From: an uncultured Brachyspira sp.
GTDB lineage: Bacteria > Spirochaetota > Brachyspiria > Brachyspirales > Brachyspiraceae
Length of the DNA stretch: 39,470 bases
Assembly: GCF_944390595.1 (NCBI RefSeq)
Contig: NZ_CALXRN010000108.1
Span: 1 to 39,470, forward strand
Reading direction: 5' to 3'
A program made the translations under genes and the position numbers. The notes below the pieces were generated by a model. That model was given only the letters and a program-made list of their open reading frames with translations, had not been told where the DNA came from and did no database searches. Positions 8,659-17,886 of this stretch are shown one piece after another. How positions within the stretch are numbered: the stretch's first letter is position 1; each line of letters opens with the position of its first letter.

Positions 8659-10158
8659 ATGGATAAAAAAGTTATTCTTGAAATGAAAGGTATTTCAAAG
8701 TCTTTCCCTGGTGTTAAAGCGTTGGATGATGTTCAGCTTACCGTAAGAGAAGGCGAAGTTGTGGCACTTATGGGTGAAAATGGTGCTGGTAAATCTACTT
8801 TAATGAAATGTCTATTTGGTATATATCATAAAGATAGCGGAGTAATATTATTGGATGGTAAAGAGGTAAATTTTACTTCACCTAAGCAGGCTTTAAATAA
8901 TGGTGTTGCTATGGTGCATCAAGAATTAAATCAGGTTAGACAGAGAAATGTGTCTGATAATATATGGCTTGGTAAATATCCTACTAAATTTGGATTAGTT
9001 GATGAAAAGAAAATGTATGATGATACTAAAGCTATATTTGATGATTTGGAAATACCTTTGGATCCTAGAACAAAAGTTTCTACATTATCCGTATCTGAAA
9101 TGCAAATGGTTGAAATAGCTAAAGCTGTTTCATATAATTCTAAAATATTGGTATTGGATGAACCTACAAGTTCATTAACAGAAAAAGAAGTAGCTAAATT
9201 ATTTAAAATCATACGCAAACTTCAAAGCAGAGGTGTTGGTATGATTTATATATCACACAAAATGGAAGAAATTTTGCAAATATCTGATGAAGTTACAATA
9301 ATGAGGGATGGAAAATATGTAGCTACAACTCCGGCAAAGGAATTGACAACTGATATGATAATTAAGCAGATGGTTGGAAGAGATTTAACTAATCGTTTTC
9401 CTGAAAAGACAAATGTTCCAGGAGAAAATATTTTAGAAATAAAAGATTTTACAGCATTTTATCAGCCTTCACTTAAGGAAGTTAATTTTAGTGTAAGAAA
9501 AGGAGAGGTATTTGGAATTGCAGGACTTGTAGGAGCTAAAAGAACTGAAGTTTTAGAAAGTATATTTGGAATGAGAACTTTATCTTCAGGTCATGTGCTT
9601 AAGATGGCTCATGAAGTTAACAATTCTTCTACTAGAAAAGCAATAAAAAACGGTTTTGCTTTGGTTACTGAAGAGAGGAGACAAACCGGAATATTTGGAA
9701 TGCTCTCTATCAATTTTAATTCTACAATAGCTAATATTGATAATTATAAAAATAAATTTGGATTTTTAGATGATAAAAAGATGCGTGAAGATACTAAATG
9801 GGTAATAGAGAGTATGCAGGTAAAAACTCCTTCTGATAAAACTGCAATACAATCTTTATCAGGAGGTAATCAGCAGAAGGTTATTTTAGGAAGATGGCTT
9901 TTAAGCAAACCGGATATTCTTATGCTTGATGAACCTACACGCGGTATTGATGTAGGTGCTAAATATGATATATACAGACTTATTATAGATTTAGCTACTG
10001 TTGGAAAAGCTGTAATAGTGGTTAGTTCTGAAATGCCTGAATTATTAGGTATAACTGATAGGATTATGGTTATGAGCAATGGACGTGTTGCCGGAATTGT
10101 GGAAACTAAAAATACTAATCAGGAAGAAATTATGGCATTGTCTGCTAAATATTTATAA
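8659..10158 (+). CDS. mglA: Galactose/methyl-galactoside ABC transporter ATP-binding protein MglA
   Basis: A 499-residue cytoplasmic ATPase with two nucleotide-binding halves, typical of the sugar importers of the MglA/RbsA family. The first half has Walker [10 protein letters not shown] (39-47), signature LSVSEMQ and Walker [12 protein letters not shown]. The second half has the degenerate Walker A usual for this family (GLVGAKRTE), a full signature LSGGNQQK, and [19 protein letters not shown] at 8644-8648 lies 10 nt before ATG. It should couple ATP hydrolysis to sugar uptake through MglC, fed by MglB and perhaps by the three other binding proteins upstream, since no further ATPase accompanies them here. 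Confidence 0.96.
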   Translation: MDKKVILEMKGISKSFPGVKALDDVQLTVREGEVVALMGENGAGKSTLMKCLFGIYHKDSGVILLDGKEVNFTSPKQALNNGVAMVHQELNQVRQRNVSDNIWLGKYPTKFGLVDEKKMYDDTKAIFDDLEIPLDPRTKVSTLSVSEMQMVEIAKAVSYNSKILVLDEPTSSLTEKEVAKLFKIIRKLQSRGVGMIYISHKMEEILQISDEVTIMRDGKYVATTPAKELTTDMIIKQMVGRDLTNRFPEKTNVPGENILEIKDFTAFYQPSLKEVNFSVRKGEVFGIAGLVGAKRTEVLESIFGMRTLSSGHVLKMAHEVNNSSTRKAIKNGFALVTEERRQTGIFGMLSINFNSTIANIDNYKNKFGFLDDKKMREDTKWVIESMQVKTPSDKTAIQSLSGGNQQKVILGRWLLSKPDILMLDEPTRGIDVGAKYDIYRLIIDLATVGKAVIVVSSEMPELLGITDRIMVMSNGRVAGIVETKNTNQEEIMALSAKYL

Positions 10159-10180
10159 TTTAACTAAAAAAGGAATAATC

Positions 10181-11203
10181 ATGGATAATAATAAAATAAA
10201 CATTAAAACTATTAAATCATTTGTATTAAACAATGCTATATTTGCGGCATTACTCTTAATAATTATAGGTATTATCATTAAAGACCCTAGTTTCTTCAAA
10301 TTAAGTAACTTCTTAAATATATTTGCTCAGGCTTCTACTCGTATGATAATAGCTGTAGGTATTGGTACTCTTTTAGTAACTCAAGGTAACGACTTAGGTG
10401 CTGGTAGAGCTGTTGGACTTGCTGCTGTTGTAAGTGCTTCACTTTTACAATCTACTACTAACCCTACTAGAATGTATCCTGATTTACCTGTACTTCCTGT
10501 TATACTTCCTATACTTTTCGTTATGCTTATACTTATGGTATTTGGACTTATAAATGGTTTTATCATTTCTAAACTTTATGTAACTCCATTTATTGCTACT
10601 TTAGGTATGCAGCTTATACTTTATGGTGTAACTAGTACTTATTTTGACAGACCTCCTTATGGTGCTCAGCCTATCGGAGGACTTGATCCTAGATTTAGTA
10701 ATCTTGCTTTGGGGGGTATAAAAATAGGAAACTATACTATTTCATACCTAATTATATTTGCTATTATAATAACTGCTATAATGTGGATTATTTGGAATAA
10801 AACTAAGTTAGGTAAAAACATATTTGCTGTTGGAGGCAACCCTGAAGCTGCTGCAGTTTCTGGTGTAAATATTCCTCTTACTCTTATGATAGTTTATACT
10901 ATGGCTGGTGCTTTATATGGTATAGCTGGTTCATTAGAGGTTGCTCGTGTTGGTTCTGCTACTAACAACTTGGGTAACGGTTATGAGCTTGACGCTATTG
11001 CTGCTTGTGTAGTTGGAGGAGTTTCATTCTCTGGCGGTATTGGTTCTATCTTAGGTATTGTATCTGGAGTATTAATATTCCAAGTTATTAACTATGGTAT
11101 GACATTTGTTGGTATTTCTCCGTACATGCAGTATATAATTAAAGGTGCTATAATTATAGCTGCTGTTGCTGTTGATACGCAGAAATATTTGAAAAAAGTA
11201 TGA
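10181..11203 (+). CDS. mglC: Galactose/methyl-galactoside ABC transporter permease MglC
   Basis: A 340-residue inner-membrane permease of the ribose/galactose (BPD_transp_2) family with many hydrophobic segments. Recognisable blocks are QGNDLGAGRAVGLAA, FIATLGMQLILYGV, FDRPPYGAQPIGGLDPRF and the ATPase-contact region GGNPEAAAVSGVN. I chose ATG 10181 because AGGAA at 10171-10175 lies 5 nt upstream; a longer in-frame start at 10079 lies inside mglA and lacks support. It starts 22 nt after mglA. Its stop TGA overlaps the ATG of a small membrane-protein gene in the pattern ATGA, so that gene is probably translationally coupled. Confidence 0.95.
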   Translation: MDNNKINIKTIKSFVLNNAIFAALLLIIIGIIIKDPSFFKLSNFLNIFAQASTRMIIAVGIGTLLVTQGNDLGAGRAVGLAAVVSASLLQSTTNPTRMYPDLPVLPVILPILFVMLILMVFGLINGFIISKLYVTPFIATLGMQLILYGVTSTYFDRPPYGAQPIGGLDPRFSNLALGGIKIGNYTISYLIIFAIIITAIMWIIWNKTKLGKNIFAVGGNPEAAAVSGVNIPLTLMIVYTMAGALYGIAGSLEVARVGSATNNLGNGYELDAIAACVVGGVSFSGGIGSILGIVSGVLIFQVINYGMTFVGISPYMQYIIKGAIIIAAVAVDTQKYLKKV

Positions 11204-11370
11204 TGGATTTTATTATGGAATATGATAATAATAATGATCCTTTTAGAAGAGAGTTTAATAAAAAGGAAACTAGAAAACGTACTCTAAAATCTTGGATATT
11301 CTTAGGTTTTATATTTATGATATTTTTAGTTGCCGAGTTTATTAGATATATAATGAGTATAATTTATTAA
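11200..11370 (+). CDS. Small single-pass membrane protein coupled to mglC
   Basis: An unrecognised 56-residue protein. It begins MMDFIMEYDNNNDPF, continues with a basic stretch rich in Arg and Lys (residues 16-30), and then one hydrophobic segment of about 20 residues (32-50). This layout predicts a single-pass inner-membrane protein with its charged N-terminus in the cytoplasm. The start ATG at 11200 overlaps the mglC stop (ATGA). Further in-frame ATGs at 11203 and 11215 are possible, and no strong ribosome site is seen, consistent with coupling. The strong terminator immediately after it places it as the last gene of the mglBAC unit. A role in transporter assembly or regulation is only inference. 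Confidence 0.6.
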   Translation: MMDFIMEYDNNNDPFRREFNKKETRKRTLKSWIFLGFIFMIFLVAEFIRYIMSIIY

Positions 11371-11379
11371 TGAAATATT

Positions 11380-11418
11380 AAAGGCTGTGCTGATAATTTT
11401 ATTAGTGCAGCCTTTTTT
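11380..11418. terminator. Bidirectional terminator at the end of the mgl operon
   Basis: A 15-bp stem with G-U pairs joins 11380-11394 to 11401-11415, with a 6-nt loop and T run 11413-11418. It overlaps the stop codon of the convergent gene ending at 11417, so it may serve both strands, though the plus-strand T run is the better one. Confidence 0.8.
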
Positions 11419-11800
11419 ATTCTTCTATTTCTTCATAAATAAGCGGTTCATCAATGAATGTTGTGTATATTAAAAGTTTATTATTTTCTACTTTAAAAGA
11501 GTATGCTGTTTGAAGTATTGATATATAATCTCCTTCAGCTTTTCTTTTTTGAGCATTATCAGTTTTTCTTGTAGTTTTTATCATATCTATTGAAATTAAG
11601 TCGCCTTTAATTGTACAATTAGCCCAATAATCATTTATAGCTGATTTCCCGTAAATTTTATTATTATCTATACTTATAGTAATATTCATAGCCGTATGCA
11701 TATTTATAAGTTTATAAACTTTTACTTTTTCTACAGTTTCCGGATGCTCCACTGGCGATGACTTAAGACAATAGGAACATGAGATTAATGGATGGGACAT
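11417..11800 (-). CDS. META-domain-like protein, probable lipoprotein with unclear start
   Basis: The 127 residues from ATG 11800 resemble the META/HslJ fold: a glycine/asparagine-containing strand region (GKSAINDYWANCTIKG), a threonine near TTRKT, and a C-terminal hydrophobic strand pattern (YSFKVENNKLLIYT). Some META proteins are envelope lipoproteins. From ATG 11800 the protein begins MSHPLISC, which is only the end of a lipoprotein signal ending in LISC. The same frame stays open upstream and encodes a hydrophobic stretch with a lysine, back to ATT codons at 11845-11840, preceded by AAGGAG. The true start may therefore be a non-AUG codon near 11845, giving a 142-residue lipoprotein. The family call is a moderate-strength pattern match. 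It overlaps or closely follows the GNAT gene. Confidence 0.55.
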   Translation of the reverse strand: MSHPLISCSYCLKSSPVEHPETVEKVKVYKLINMHTAMNITISIDNNKIYGKSAINDYWANCTIKGDLISIDMIKTTRKTDNAQKRKAEGDYISILQTAYSFKVENNKLLIYTTFIDEPLIYEEIEE

Positions 11801-11835
11801 TAATAATGTAATACAAAATATTATTTTTGCTAAGT

Positions 11836-12345
11836 TTAAAATAATGTAAGCTCTCCTTCTTTGCTTCCGCCTCCGGTAAGATCTTCAAATGTATCAATAC
11901 CGCCTGCATTGTTTCCATCATCAAATGCACCGGATGAATTTCCTTTAAGTACATCTTCAAATATTGGAGAACTTATTAACCTAGTATAAGCCTGATTTTG
12001 ATTTTTCTCAAACTGAATATTAGGGTTTGTTTTAATGGCATGTGTTAATAACAATTTGGCAAATCCATTCCTTCTATACGGATAATTTACATATATGTAT
12101 TTTAATACATTATCTTTAGATATATAATAATATCCATGTATTCTTCCATCTATGGTTAATAGTCCTATATTAGTATTGTTAGTATGAAGTATTTTAAAGA
12201 AATGGGGTTCTGTATAAACTATTTCTTTATTATCCTTTATTTTTATATTACGTATAAAATTTTCTAATTCATTTCTGTATATACTATTATATTCTATAAC
12301 CACTACTGATGGATATTCTTCATGTTCTATAATTGTAGCTGGCAT
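11836..12345 (-). CDS. GNAT-fold acetyltransferase-like protein
   Basis: A 169-residue soluble protein. Residues 80-105 carry the acetyl-CoA-binding motif of the GNAT fold: strand LKYIYVNYPY, then RRNGFAKLLL as the pyrophosphate loop and helix. The preceding strand IGLLTIDGRIHGYYYIS fits the central sheet. Residues 125-169 form a Gly/Asp/Ser-rich tail that is probably disordered and unusual for the family. The start ATG 12345 is preceded by a G-rich run (GGGGG) 9 nt upstream. Its substrate cannot be read from sequence. It is divergent from the FUSC gene, and its 3' end overlaps the possible upstream start of the META-like gene. Confidence 0.65.
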   Translation of the reverse strand: MPATIIEHEEYPSVVVIEYNSIYRNELENFIRNIKIKDNKEIVYTEPHFFKILHTNNTNIGLLTIDGRIHGYYYISKDNVLKYIYVNYPYRRNGFAKLLLTHAIKTNPNIQFEKNQNQAYTRLISSPIFEDVLKGNSSGAFDDGNNAGGIDTFEDLTGGGSKEGELTLF

Positions 12346-12484
12346 ATAATTAATCCCCCAAGATTAGATACAATATATTATTTTTTAATATCGACAATAC
12401 TTAATTTTTTATTGACTATTTTATATTTATAATATAGTCTTTTATATAAGTATAATAAAAATTAAAATATATTCAATAGTTTAT

Positions 12485-14488
12485 ATGTTTATTTTTGATA
12501 AAACTTTTTACAAAAAACAAATAAATATTTTAAAAGCATTCTTTTTTAGAGCATTGGATTTTATTCCTAGCGTGATTACAGGAATGTTTGTACTTGTCAT
12601 ATCGAATAATCTATTTGGAAGAGAAAATTCTACTATAGGTATAATTACTATATTTATATGTGCATTTATGAGGCAAAGTTTTACAGTTTCATCTTTTCCT
12701 ATGACATCATTTATAATATTGCTTCTTGGATTTTTAGCTACTATAGCAGAACAAAATATAGTTTTTATAGTGTTATTTAATTTTATAGTTCCTTTCTGCA
12801 TAGTTTTTTTGTTATCCGATGATTTTGTACCTAGAAATTATTTTATATATGGATTTTGTTATGTATTGCTGCAGGCTTATAATATACCAATATCTAATAT
12901 ACATTTAAGAATGGAAGCTATACTTACAGCATTATTAATATCATTTATATTTTTAGTATTAAATAAATTTTTAAATAGACATAAAGTATCAAATGATCTT
13001 GCATTTAACAGTATTCGCATAATAAATAAAAAATTATTATCCTTATCAAATAAATCATGTTCTTTAAGAAGGGGAAAAAATGATGAATTATTTTCTATAA
13101 TCAATTCTTATACCTCATCTATATATGTGGATTCATTAAAAAGACACGGTATAATGAATAATGGAAATATTAATCATTTTGAATTAGTTTTATTTTTAGA
13201 AGAAATAAATCAATTAATAAATAAAGAATATGAGAAAGTAAATATTTTAAGCGATGATGATTTAAATTATTTTTTACAGCTTTCAAAATTGCTTGACAGA
13301 ATAGCTAACTTACTTAAGCATGATATATCAAAACAGGAAAAAGATTTTAATTCTGTTATTTCCGGTATTAAATATTTTTATGATAATTATTATTTAAGTG
13401 ATGAAAAATCTAATTATGAGTGGATATATGCTATAAGAAAATTACATAGAATATTGTATAAAATGTTTGAAAATAAAAAAGATGATTTAGAAATAAAAAG
13501 AGTATTTAATTTAAAGTTTATAAGATTAAAAAAAGAATTCAATATAAATAAATGTCATTTCAGATTTGCTTTAAAAATGGGAATAATAATGTGTATATCT
13601 TTTACTATAAGATATTTTCTTCCAGAAGGAATTGCTGTAAGGGGTTATTGGCTTCCTATACTTTCTTATATTATGCTTTATCCTTTTTATGAAGAACAAA
13701 AAGCTAATTTGAAAATAGATGTATTTGGTAATTTTATAGGAGTAATAATATTTGCTGCTGTTTTTAGATATGTTCCAAATGCGATTATTATACCTTCCAT
13801 AGGCGTATGTTTTGTTTTATCTATGTCTTCTATCAATGGATTTTTCAAAAAGATATACGGTACAATATCAGCTTTAATATCATCATTTCCGTATATGGGA
13901 AGATTAGTTTCAACATCATCAAGAGTAGGATTTATACTTATAGCATTATCTATTGTATGGATATTCGATCATTTTATTATAAAAACTGAAAGTCATAAAG
14001 GTATGGTTGATAAAATAAGCGAACTTATAGAAATAGATACAATACTTATAAATCAAATAAAAAAAGCTATTAACAATGAAGATACATCAGAATATTTATA
14101 TGAAATAATATTAAAAGCGTATATGATAAAGAATAATATTATTATACATGAAAAGAATCAAACAAGATACAAAGGAACACCAATAACAGATTCATTAATT
14201 GAAAGCAATAGAAAATTTATAGTAGAAGCAGAGCAAATAATATCTTTAATAAAAACTTATAATAGGGAAGAAGATAGACAGAATATGCTTATATTTATAG
14301 AACAAATAGCTAATATTTTAGGAAATACTGCTAAACTTTTTAGAAATGAAATAAATGATTTCAATGAAGAAAATAAAATAAAAACAATAGAAAGTGATTC
14401 TTATATATTTCATAGATTAGAAAATTGTTTTGATAGTATAAATTCTATTAATAATTCTATAAAAAATAATATCAGCAATATATTTTAA
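12485..14488 (+). CDS. FUSC-family membrane protein (fusaric/aromatic acid exporter-like)
   Basis: A 667-residue inner-membrane protein with the two-block layout of FUSC/YccS-type proteins. An N-terminal membrane block (residues about 15-160) is followed by a long cytoplasmic region to about 350. A second block (about 355-500) contains the family-typical sequence around RGYWLPILSYIMLYPFYEEQ, followed by a GNFIGVIIFAAVF helix. A helical cytoplasmic tail follows. Members are proposed efflux components for aromatic or weak acids. No partner membrane-fusion protein is nearby, so substrate and mechanism are unknown. No ribosome site precedes ATG 12485, so the start is moderately certain. Confidence 0.75.
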   Translation: MFIFDKTFYKKQINILKAFFFRALDFIPSVITGMFVLVISNNLFGRENSTIGIITIFICAFMRQSFTVSSFPMTSFIILLLGFLATIAEQNIVFIVLFNFIVPFCIVFLLSDDFVPRNYFIYGFCYVLLQAYNIPISNIHLRMEAILTALLISFIFLVLNKFLNRHKVSNDLAFNSIRIINKKLLSLSNKSCSLRRGKNDELFSIINSYTSSIYVDSLKRHGIMNNGNINHFELVLFLEEINQLINKEYEKVNILSDDDLNYFLQLSKLLDRIANLLKHDISKQEKDFNSVISGIKYFYDNYYLSDEKSNYEWIYAIRKLHRILYKMFENKKDDLEIKRVFNLKFIRLKKEFNINKCHFRFALKMGIIMCISFTIRYFLPEGIAVRGYWLPILSYIMLYPFYEEQKANLKIDVFGNFIGVIIFAAVFRYVPNAIIIPSIGVCFVLSMSSINGFFKKIYGTISALISSFPYMGRLVSTSSRVGFILIALSIVWIFDHFIIKTESHKGMVDKISELIEIDTILINQIKKAINNEDTSEYLYEIILKAYMIKNNIIIHEKNQTRYKGTPITDSLIESNRKFIVEAEQIISLIKTYNREEDRQNMLIFIEQIANILGNTAKLFRNEINDFNEENKIKTIESDSYIFHRLENCFDSINSINNSIKNNISNIF

Positions 14489-14591
14489 TAATTACATTTA
14501 TATATATACTAGGGGATATGTCAATATATAATTTGAATTAAATGTATTTATATCTATAATTCATACAAATATAAAAATATGGATTAAAGAT

Positions 14592-15248
14592 ATGAAAAAA
14601 TTTATTTTTTTATTTGTATTAATTATAACAATATCATCAAATGCATTTTCTCAATTAGGGTTTTTTAGTTTAGGATATATACTTCCTTTAGGCGGAAGTT
14701 TGCCTTCGTATTATATAGGTAATCAAAAGAATATTTATAAATCTCAATCAGCTTTTGAAGTAGGTTTGTTACTGCAGCCTACATATAACTTTATTTTAGG
14801 AAAAAATGTTATATTAGGTTTAGGTATGGATTTAGGGTATCAAAGAGACAGCTATAGATTTATAGACAATATAGACGGACAGAAATATACTCATGTTTTT
14901 GATAGTTTAAATATAGGAGGATATTTTGAAACTATGTTTGCCCGTATGTTTATGGTAGGTTTAGGCGGAGGTGTAAAAGTTCCTCTTGGAGGAAGCTATA
15001 GATATGATTATATAATAGAAGTTTTGAATTACAGCAGACTCAAAAGCAGATTTGATACTATAGTAATACCTTATATAAAATTTCTTGTAGGTATGAAAAC
15101 GTTTGTAAGTTTTAGCGGAATTAGTTTGAGTTTTTATGTTAATTATGATTTTCCTGTAATGAAATATAAAAGAACATCTGTTCAGTTCTCATCTGTGGAT
15201 TTAGGAGTACAAATAGGATTATATTTTTCAAATTTATCTTATGAATAA
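14592..15248 (+). CDS. Exported outer-membrane beta-barrel-like protein
   Basis: A 218-residue protein with a signal peptide (residues 1-20, cleavage probably after NAFS, before QLG). The mature part alternates polar and hydrophobic residues in strand-length segments rich in Gly, Tyr and Phe, such as YNFILGKNVILGLGMDLGYQ and FMVGLGGGVKVPLGG. It ends with a strand finishing in an aromatic residue (LYFSNLSYE). This suggests a small outer-membrane barrel. I do not recognise a named family. It starts 103 nt after the FUSC gene on the same strand and ends at the stop of the convergent gene, with no visible terminator between them. Confidence 0.65.
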   Translation: MKKFIFLFVLIITISSNAFSQLGFFSLGYILPLGGSLPSYYIGNQKNIYKSQSAFEVGLLLQPTYNFILGKNVILGLGMDLGYQRDSYRFIDNIDGQKYTHVFDSLNIGGYFETMFARMFMVGLGGGVKVPLGGSYRYDYIIEVLNYSRLKSRFDTIVIPYIKFLVGMKTFVSFSGISLSFYVNYDFPVMKYKRTSVQFSSVDLGVQIGLYFSNLSYE

Positions 15249-16412
15249 TTATATAAACTTATAATCAGATGTGAAATTAAATGTATTGTATATATATATT
15301 TCATTCATACGAATATTCGGCTTATTCTGCATGGTTTCATATATCATATTGTAGGAATTGCTTAGATGAACTAATTCATTAAATGTTTCTTTTTTGAAAA
15401 TATTATTGGAGAATCCGTCCATTAATGCATCTTCAATATATTTATAGCTTGTAAACTGGTATTTTAATATTTTGTAGCTGTTTGAATTTATATTTACATT
15501 AACTCTTTCATCAAAAATAACATCTTTGAATGCATTTTCTGCACATATTTCAGGTATAAAGTTTATAATTTCCTCTCTTATATTGCTGTCTGGAATTATA
15601 TTTTCTATACTATTTATAAATTTTTCATAATCTCCATTGGAATTTTCAAATTCCAACACATACTCTATAACAAAATATTCTATTTCTTCTTTAGAATACG
15701 GATATTTTTTATAAGTTGTATCGGATTGAAGTATAAAGAAAAATTGTTTTATTGAAAAAAATTCTCCGTTATTATCCCATTTCATTATTTCATTTTTAAT
15801 ACAATTTTCTAATGTTTTATTATTGATATTATTTATAGTGCACTCTACAATAACATCTCCATTAGGCATTTTAGCTCCATAAGTCTTTATAAAATTAACT
15901 CTATCATTTCTAAGTATAAAAGGCACATCTTCATGTATAGCATTCCATAAAAAACTTGAATATCCATTTTCTCCGTCAAATCCGACATAGTCCTCATAAG
16001 CATCTTCTTTATTATCTATGTTTCCAAGTCCAATCATAGGGCTTTCGCATACTGTAAAACTTTTCTTTTTATCAAGAATATATGTTTCTATTTCATGATG
16101 ATAAATACCGTTTAAAAAATCTAAAATACCCTGTAGAGGACAATATACAAAATTATCAGAAGCTATCATTATAGCTTTATATTCATCTGCTGCTATGCTT
16201 GAAGATGATTCAAAAAATATATTATCGAATAGAGGAGCTTTAACATAGAAGTAAACAGAACATAATACGCTGTTTTTTCTTTCAAGCTGTACTATTTCAG
16301 GTTCTACAATAATATCATAGCTTAGAAATCTTATATGATTATTTTCTATTTTATTTTTTTCAGTAATAGTTCTATGAAGTCTATTCAATAATACATTTTT
16401 ATATTTATTCAT
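15249..16412 (-). CDS. Unrecognised 387-residue cytoplasmic protein downstream of ugd
   Basis: A soluble protein with no signal peptide or membrane segment. Acidic and aromatic residues are frequent. Its layout (an N-terminal strand-rich part, a central ALWN-type region around SSFLWNAIHEDVPFILRND, and a C-terminal helical part) is loosely like DUF6348-type proteins, but I hold that at low confidence. It starts 13 nt after the ugd stop with no terminator between, so it is probably co-transcribed with ugd. Its function is unknown. Confidence 0.7.
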   Translation of the reverse strand: MNKYKNVLLNRLHRTITEKNKIENNHIRFLSYDIIVEPEIVQLERKNSVLCSVYFYVKAPLFDNIFFESSSSIAADEYKAIMIASDNFVYCPLQGILDFLNGIYHHEIETYILDKKKSFTVCESPMIGLGNIDNKEDAYEDYVGFDGENGYSSFLWNAIHEDVPFILRNDRVNFIKTYGAKMPNGDVIVECTINNINNKTLENCIKNEIMKWDNNGEFFSIKQFFFILQSDTTYKKYPYSKEEIEYFVIEYVLEFENSNGDYEKFINSIENIIPDSNIREEIINFIPEICAENAFKDVIFDERVNVNINSNSYKILKYQFTSYKYIEDALMDGFSNNIFKKETFNELVHLSNSYNMIYETMQNKPNIRMNEIYIYNTFNFTSDYKFI

Positions 16413-16425
16413 AAAATTATTTTAT

Positions 16426-17733
16426 TTAATCTTCTGCAACACCTAAAGAAATATATTTTATGCCTCTTTTATTCATTCTAGTTTTATCGTATTGATTTCT
16501 GCCGTCAAATATTATAGGCTCTTTTAATAATTCTTTTATTTTATCAAAACTAGGTCTTCTAAATTCATTCCATTCTGTAACTAAAATTAAAGCATCTGCA
16601 TTTGATAAGGCATCATAAGCATTTTCAGCATAATATATTTTATCTCCGAATATAGCTTTAGCACTGTCAAATGCTTTAGGATCATAGGCTCTTATACTTG
16701 CTCCGGAATCTAACAGCATATTAATAATTGTTATAGCAGGAGCCTCTCTCATATCATTGGTTCTAGGTTTAAATGCTAATCCCCATAAAGCAAAAACTTT
16801 TCCTTTAATATCATTGTTATAATGTTTCAATATTTTATTTACAAATATTTTTCTTTGATTGATATTAACTTGATGAGTGGCTTTAAGTAAATCTGAATTA
16901 ATTCCATAATCAGAAGCTGTTTTTATTAATGCCTGTACATCTTTAGGGAAACAGCTTCCGCCGTATCCTAATCCGTGAAATAAGAATTGATTTCCTATTC
17001 TTTTGTCGCTTGACATACCAATTCTTACTAAATCAGCATTTGCTCCCACTTTTTCGCATATATTGGCTATTTCATTAGCAAATGATATTTTTGTTGCTAA
17101 AAATGCATTTGCAGCATATTTTGTCATTTCAGCAGAACGTACATCCATTATTATGATAGGATTTCCTGTTCTTGTAAAAGGATTATAAATGTCTCTCATT
17201 ATATCTATTGCTTTTTCACTATTGGAACCTATAACAACTCTTTCAGGCTTTAAGAAATCATCAACTGCAGCACCTTGTTTTAAAAATTCAGGATTAGATA
17301 CAACATCAAATTCACCTTTATAATTTTTCTTTATTTCATCTTCAACTAATTTATGAGTTCCTACAGGTACAGTAGATTTATCAACTATTACTTTATATCC
17401 ATTCATAGCTTTTCCTATATCATTAGCTACAGAAAGTACGAAACTTAAATCGCAGCTTCCATCATCTCCTGAAGGCGTTCCTACAGCTATAAAACAAGCA
17501 ATAGATTTTTGTACAGCATAAGCCAAATCATTTGTAAACTCTAATCTTCCTTCAGATACATTAGAAACTATAAGTTCTTCTAATCCAGGTTCATAAAGAG
17601 GAGTAATACCATTTTTTAATTTTTTTAGTTTTTCTTCATCATTGTCTACACATGTAACATAATTACCCATTTCTGCAAGGCAGGCACCTGTAATAAGTCC
17701 TACATAACCAGTACCTATTATACATATTTTCAT
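16426..17733 (-). CDS. ugd: UDP-glucose 6-dehydrogenase
   Basis: Oxidises UDP-glucose to UDP-glucuronate with two NAD+, supplying envelope polysaccharide precursors. The 435-residue protein shows the N-terminal NAD loop GTGYVG (residues 7-12), NPEFLKQGAAVDDF (148-160), the catalytic cysteine Cys261 in GYGGSCFPKD, and the C-terminal block GLAFKPRTNDMREAP. AGGAG complementary to 17740-17744 lies 6 nt before ATG 17733. No other sugar-nucleotide or polysaccharide gene is adjacent; the only partner is the unknown gene downstream. Related UDP-sugar or GDP-mannose dehydrogenases share these motifs, but this sequence best fits the UDP-glucose group. Confidence 0.93.
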   Translation of the reverse strand: MKICIIGTGYVGLITGACLAEMGNYVTCVDNDEEKLKKLKNGITPLYEPGLEELIVSNVSEGRLEFTNDLAYAVQKSIACFIAVGTPSGDDGSCDLSFVLSVANDIGKAMNGYKVIVDKSTVPVGTHKLVEDEIKKNYKGEFDVVSNPEFLKQGAAVDDFLKPERVVIGSNSEKAIDIMRDIYNPFTRTGNPIIIMDVRSAEMTKYAANAFLATKISFANEIANICEKVGANADLVRIGMSSDKRIGNQFLFHGLGYGGSCFPKDVQALIKTASDYGINSDLLKATHQVNINQRKIFVNKILKHYNNDIKGKVFALWGLAFKPRTNDMREAPAITIINMLLDSGASIRAYDPKAFDSAKAIFGDKIYYAENAYDALSNADALILVTEWNEFRRPSFDKIKELLKEPIIFDGRNQYDKTRMNKRGIKYISLGVAED

Positions 17734-17823
17734 TTTTTACTCCTTTAAAATAAATATATAGACATTTAATTATTTTTATCATATAATAAATTATTATATT
17801 TTCAAGTAAAATATTATTTACTA

Positions 17824-17852
17824 TAGACATTTTTAGGTTTTTCCGATAATAT
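17824..17852 (+). promoter_or_regulatory. Candidate promoter of cheA
   Basis: TAGACA at 17824-17829 and TAATAT at 17847-17852 with a 17-nt spacer, upstream of cheA. Both boxes deviate from consensus, so this is a candidate only. Confidence 0.4.
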
Positions 17853-17886
17853 ATAGTAAGATTTTCGATTTTTATGGGGCGTTTAG

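Noticed and set aside
11763-11960. Open frame MKMYLKEIHPV on the minus strand
   Set aside because: Overlaps the GNAT and META-like genes in another frame, without a ribosome site or recognisable composition.
12412-12438. Promoter TTGACT/TATAGT before the FUSC gene
   Set aside because: The spacer is only 15 nt and the alternatives fit no better; too weak to list.
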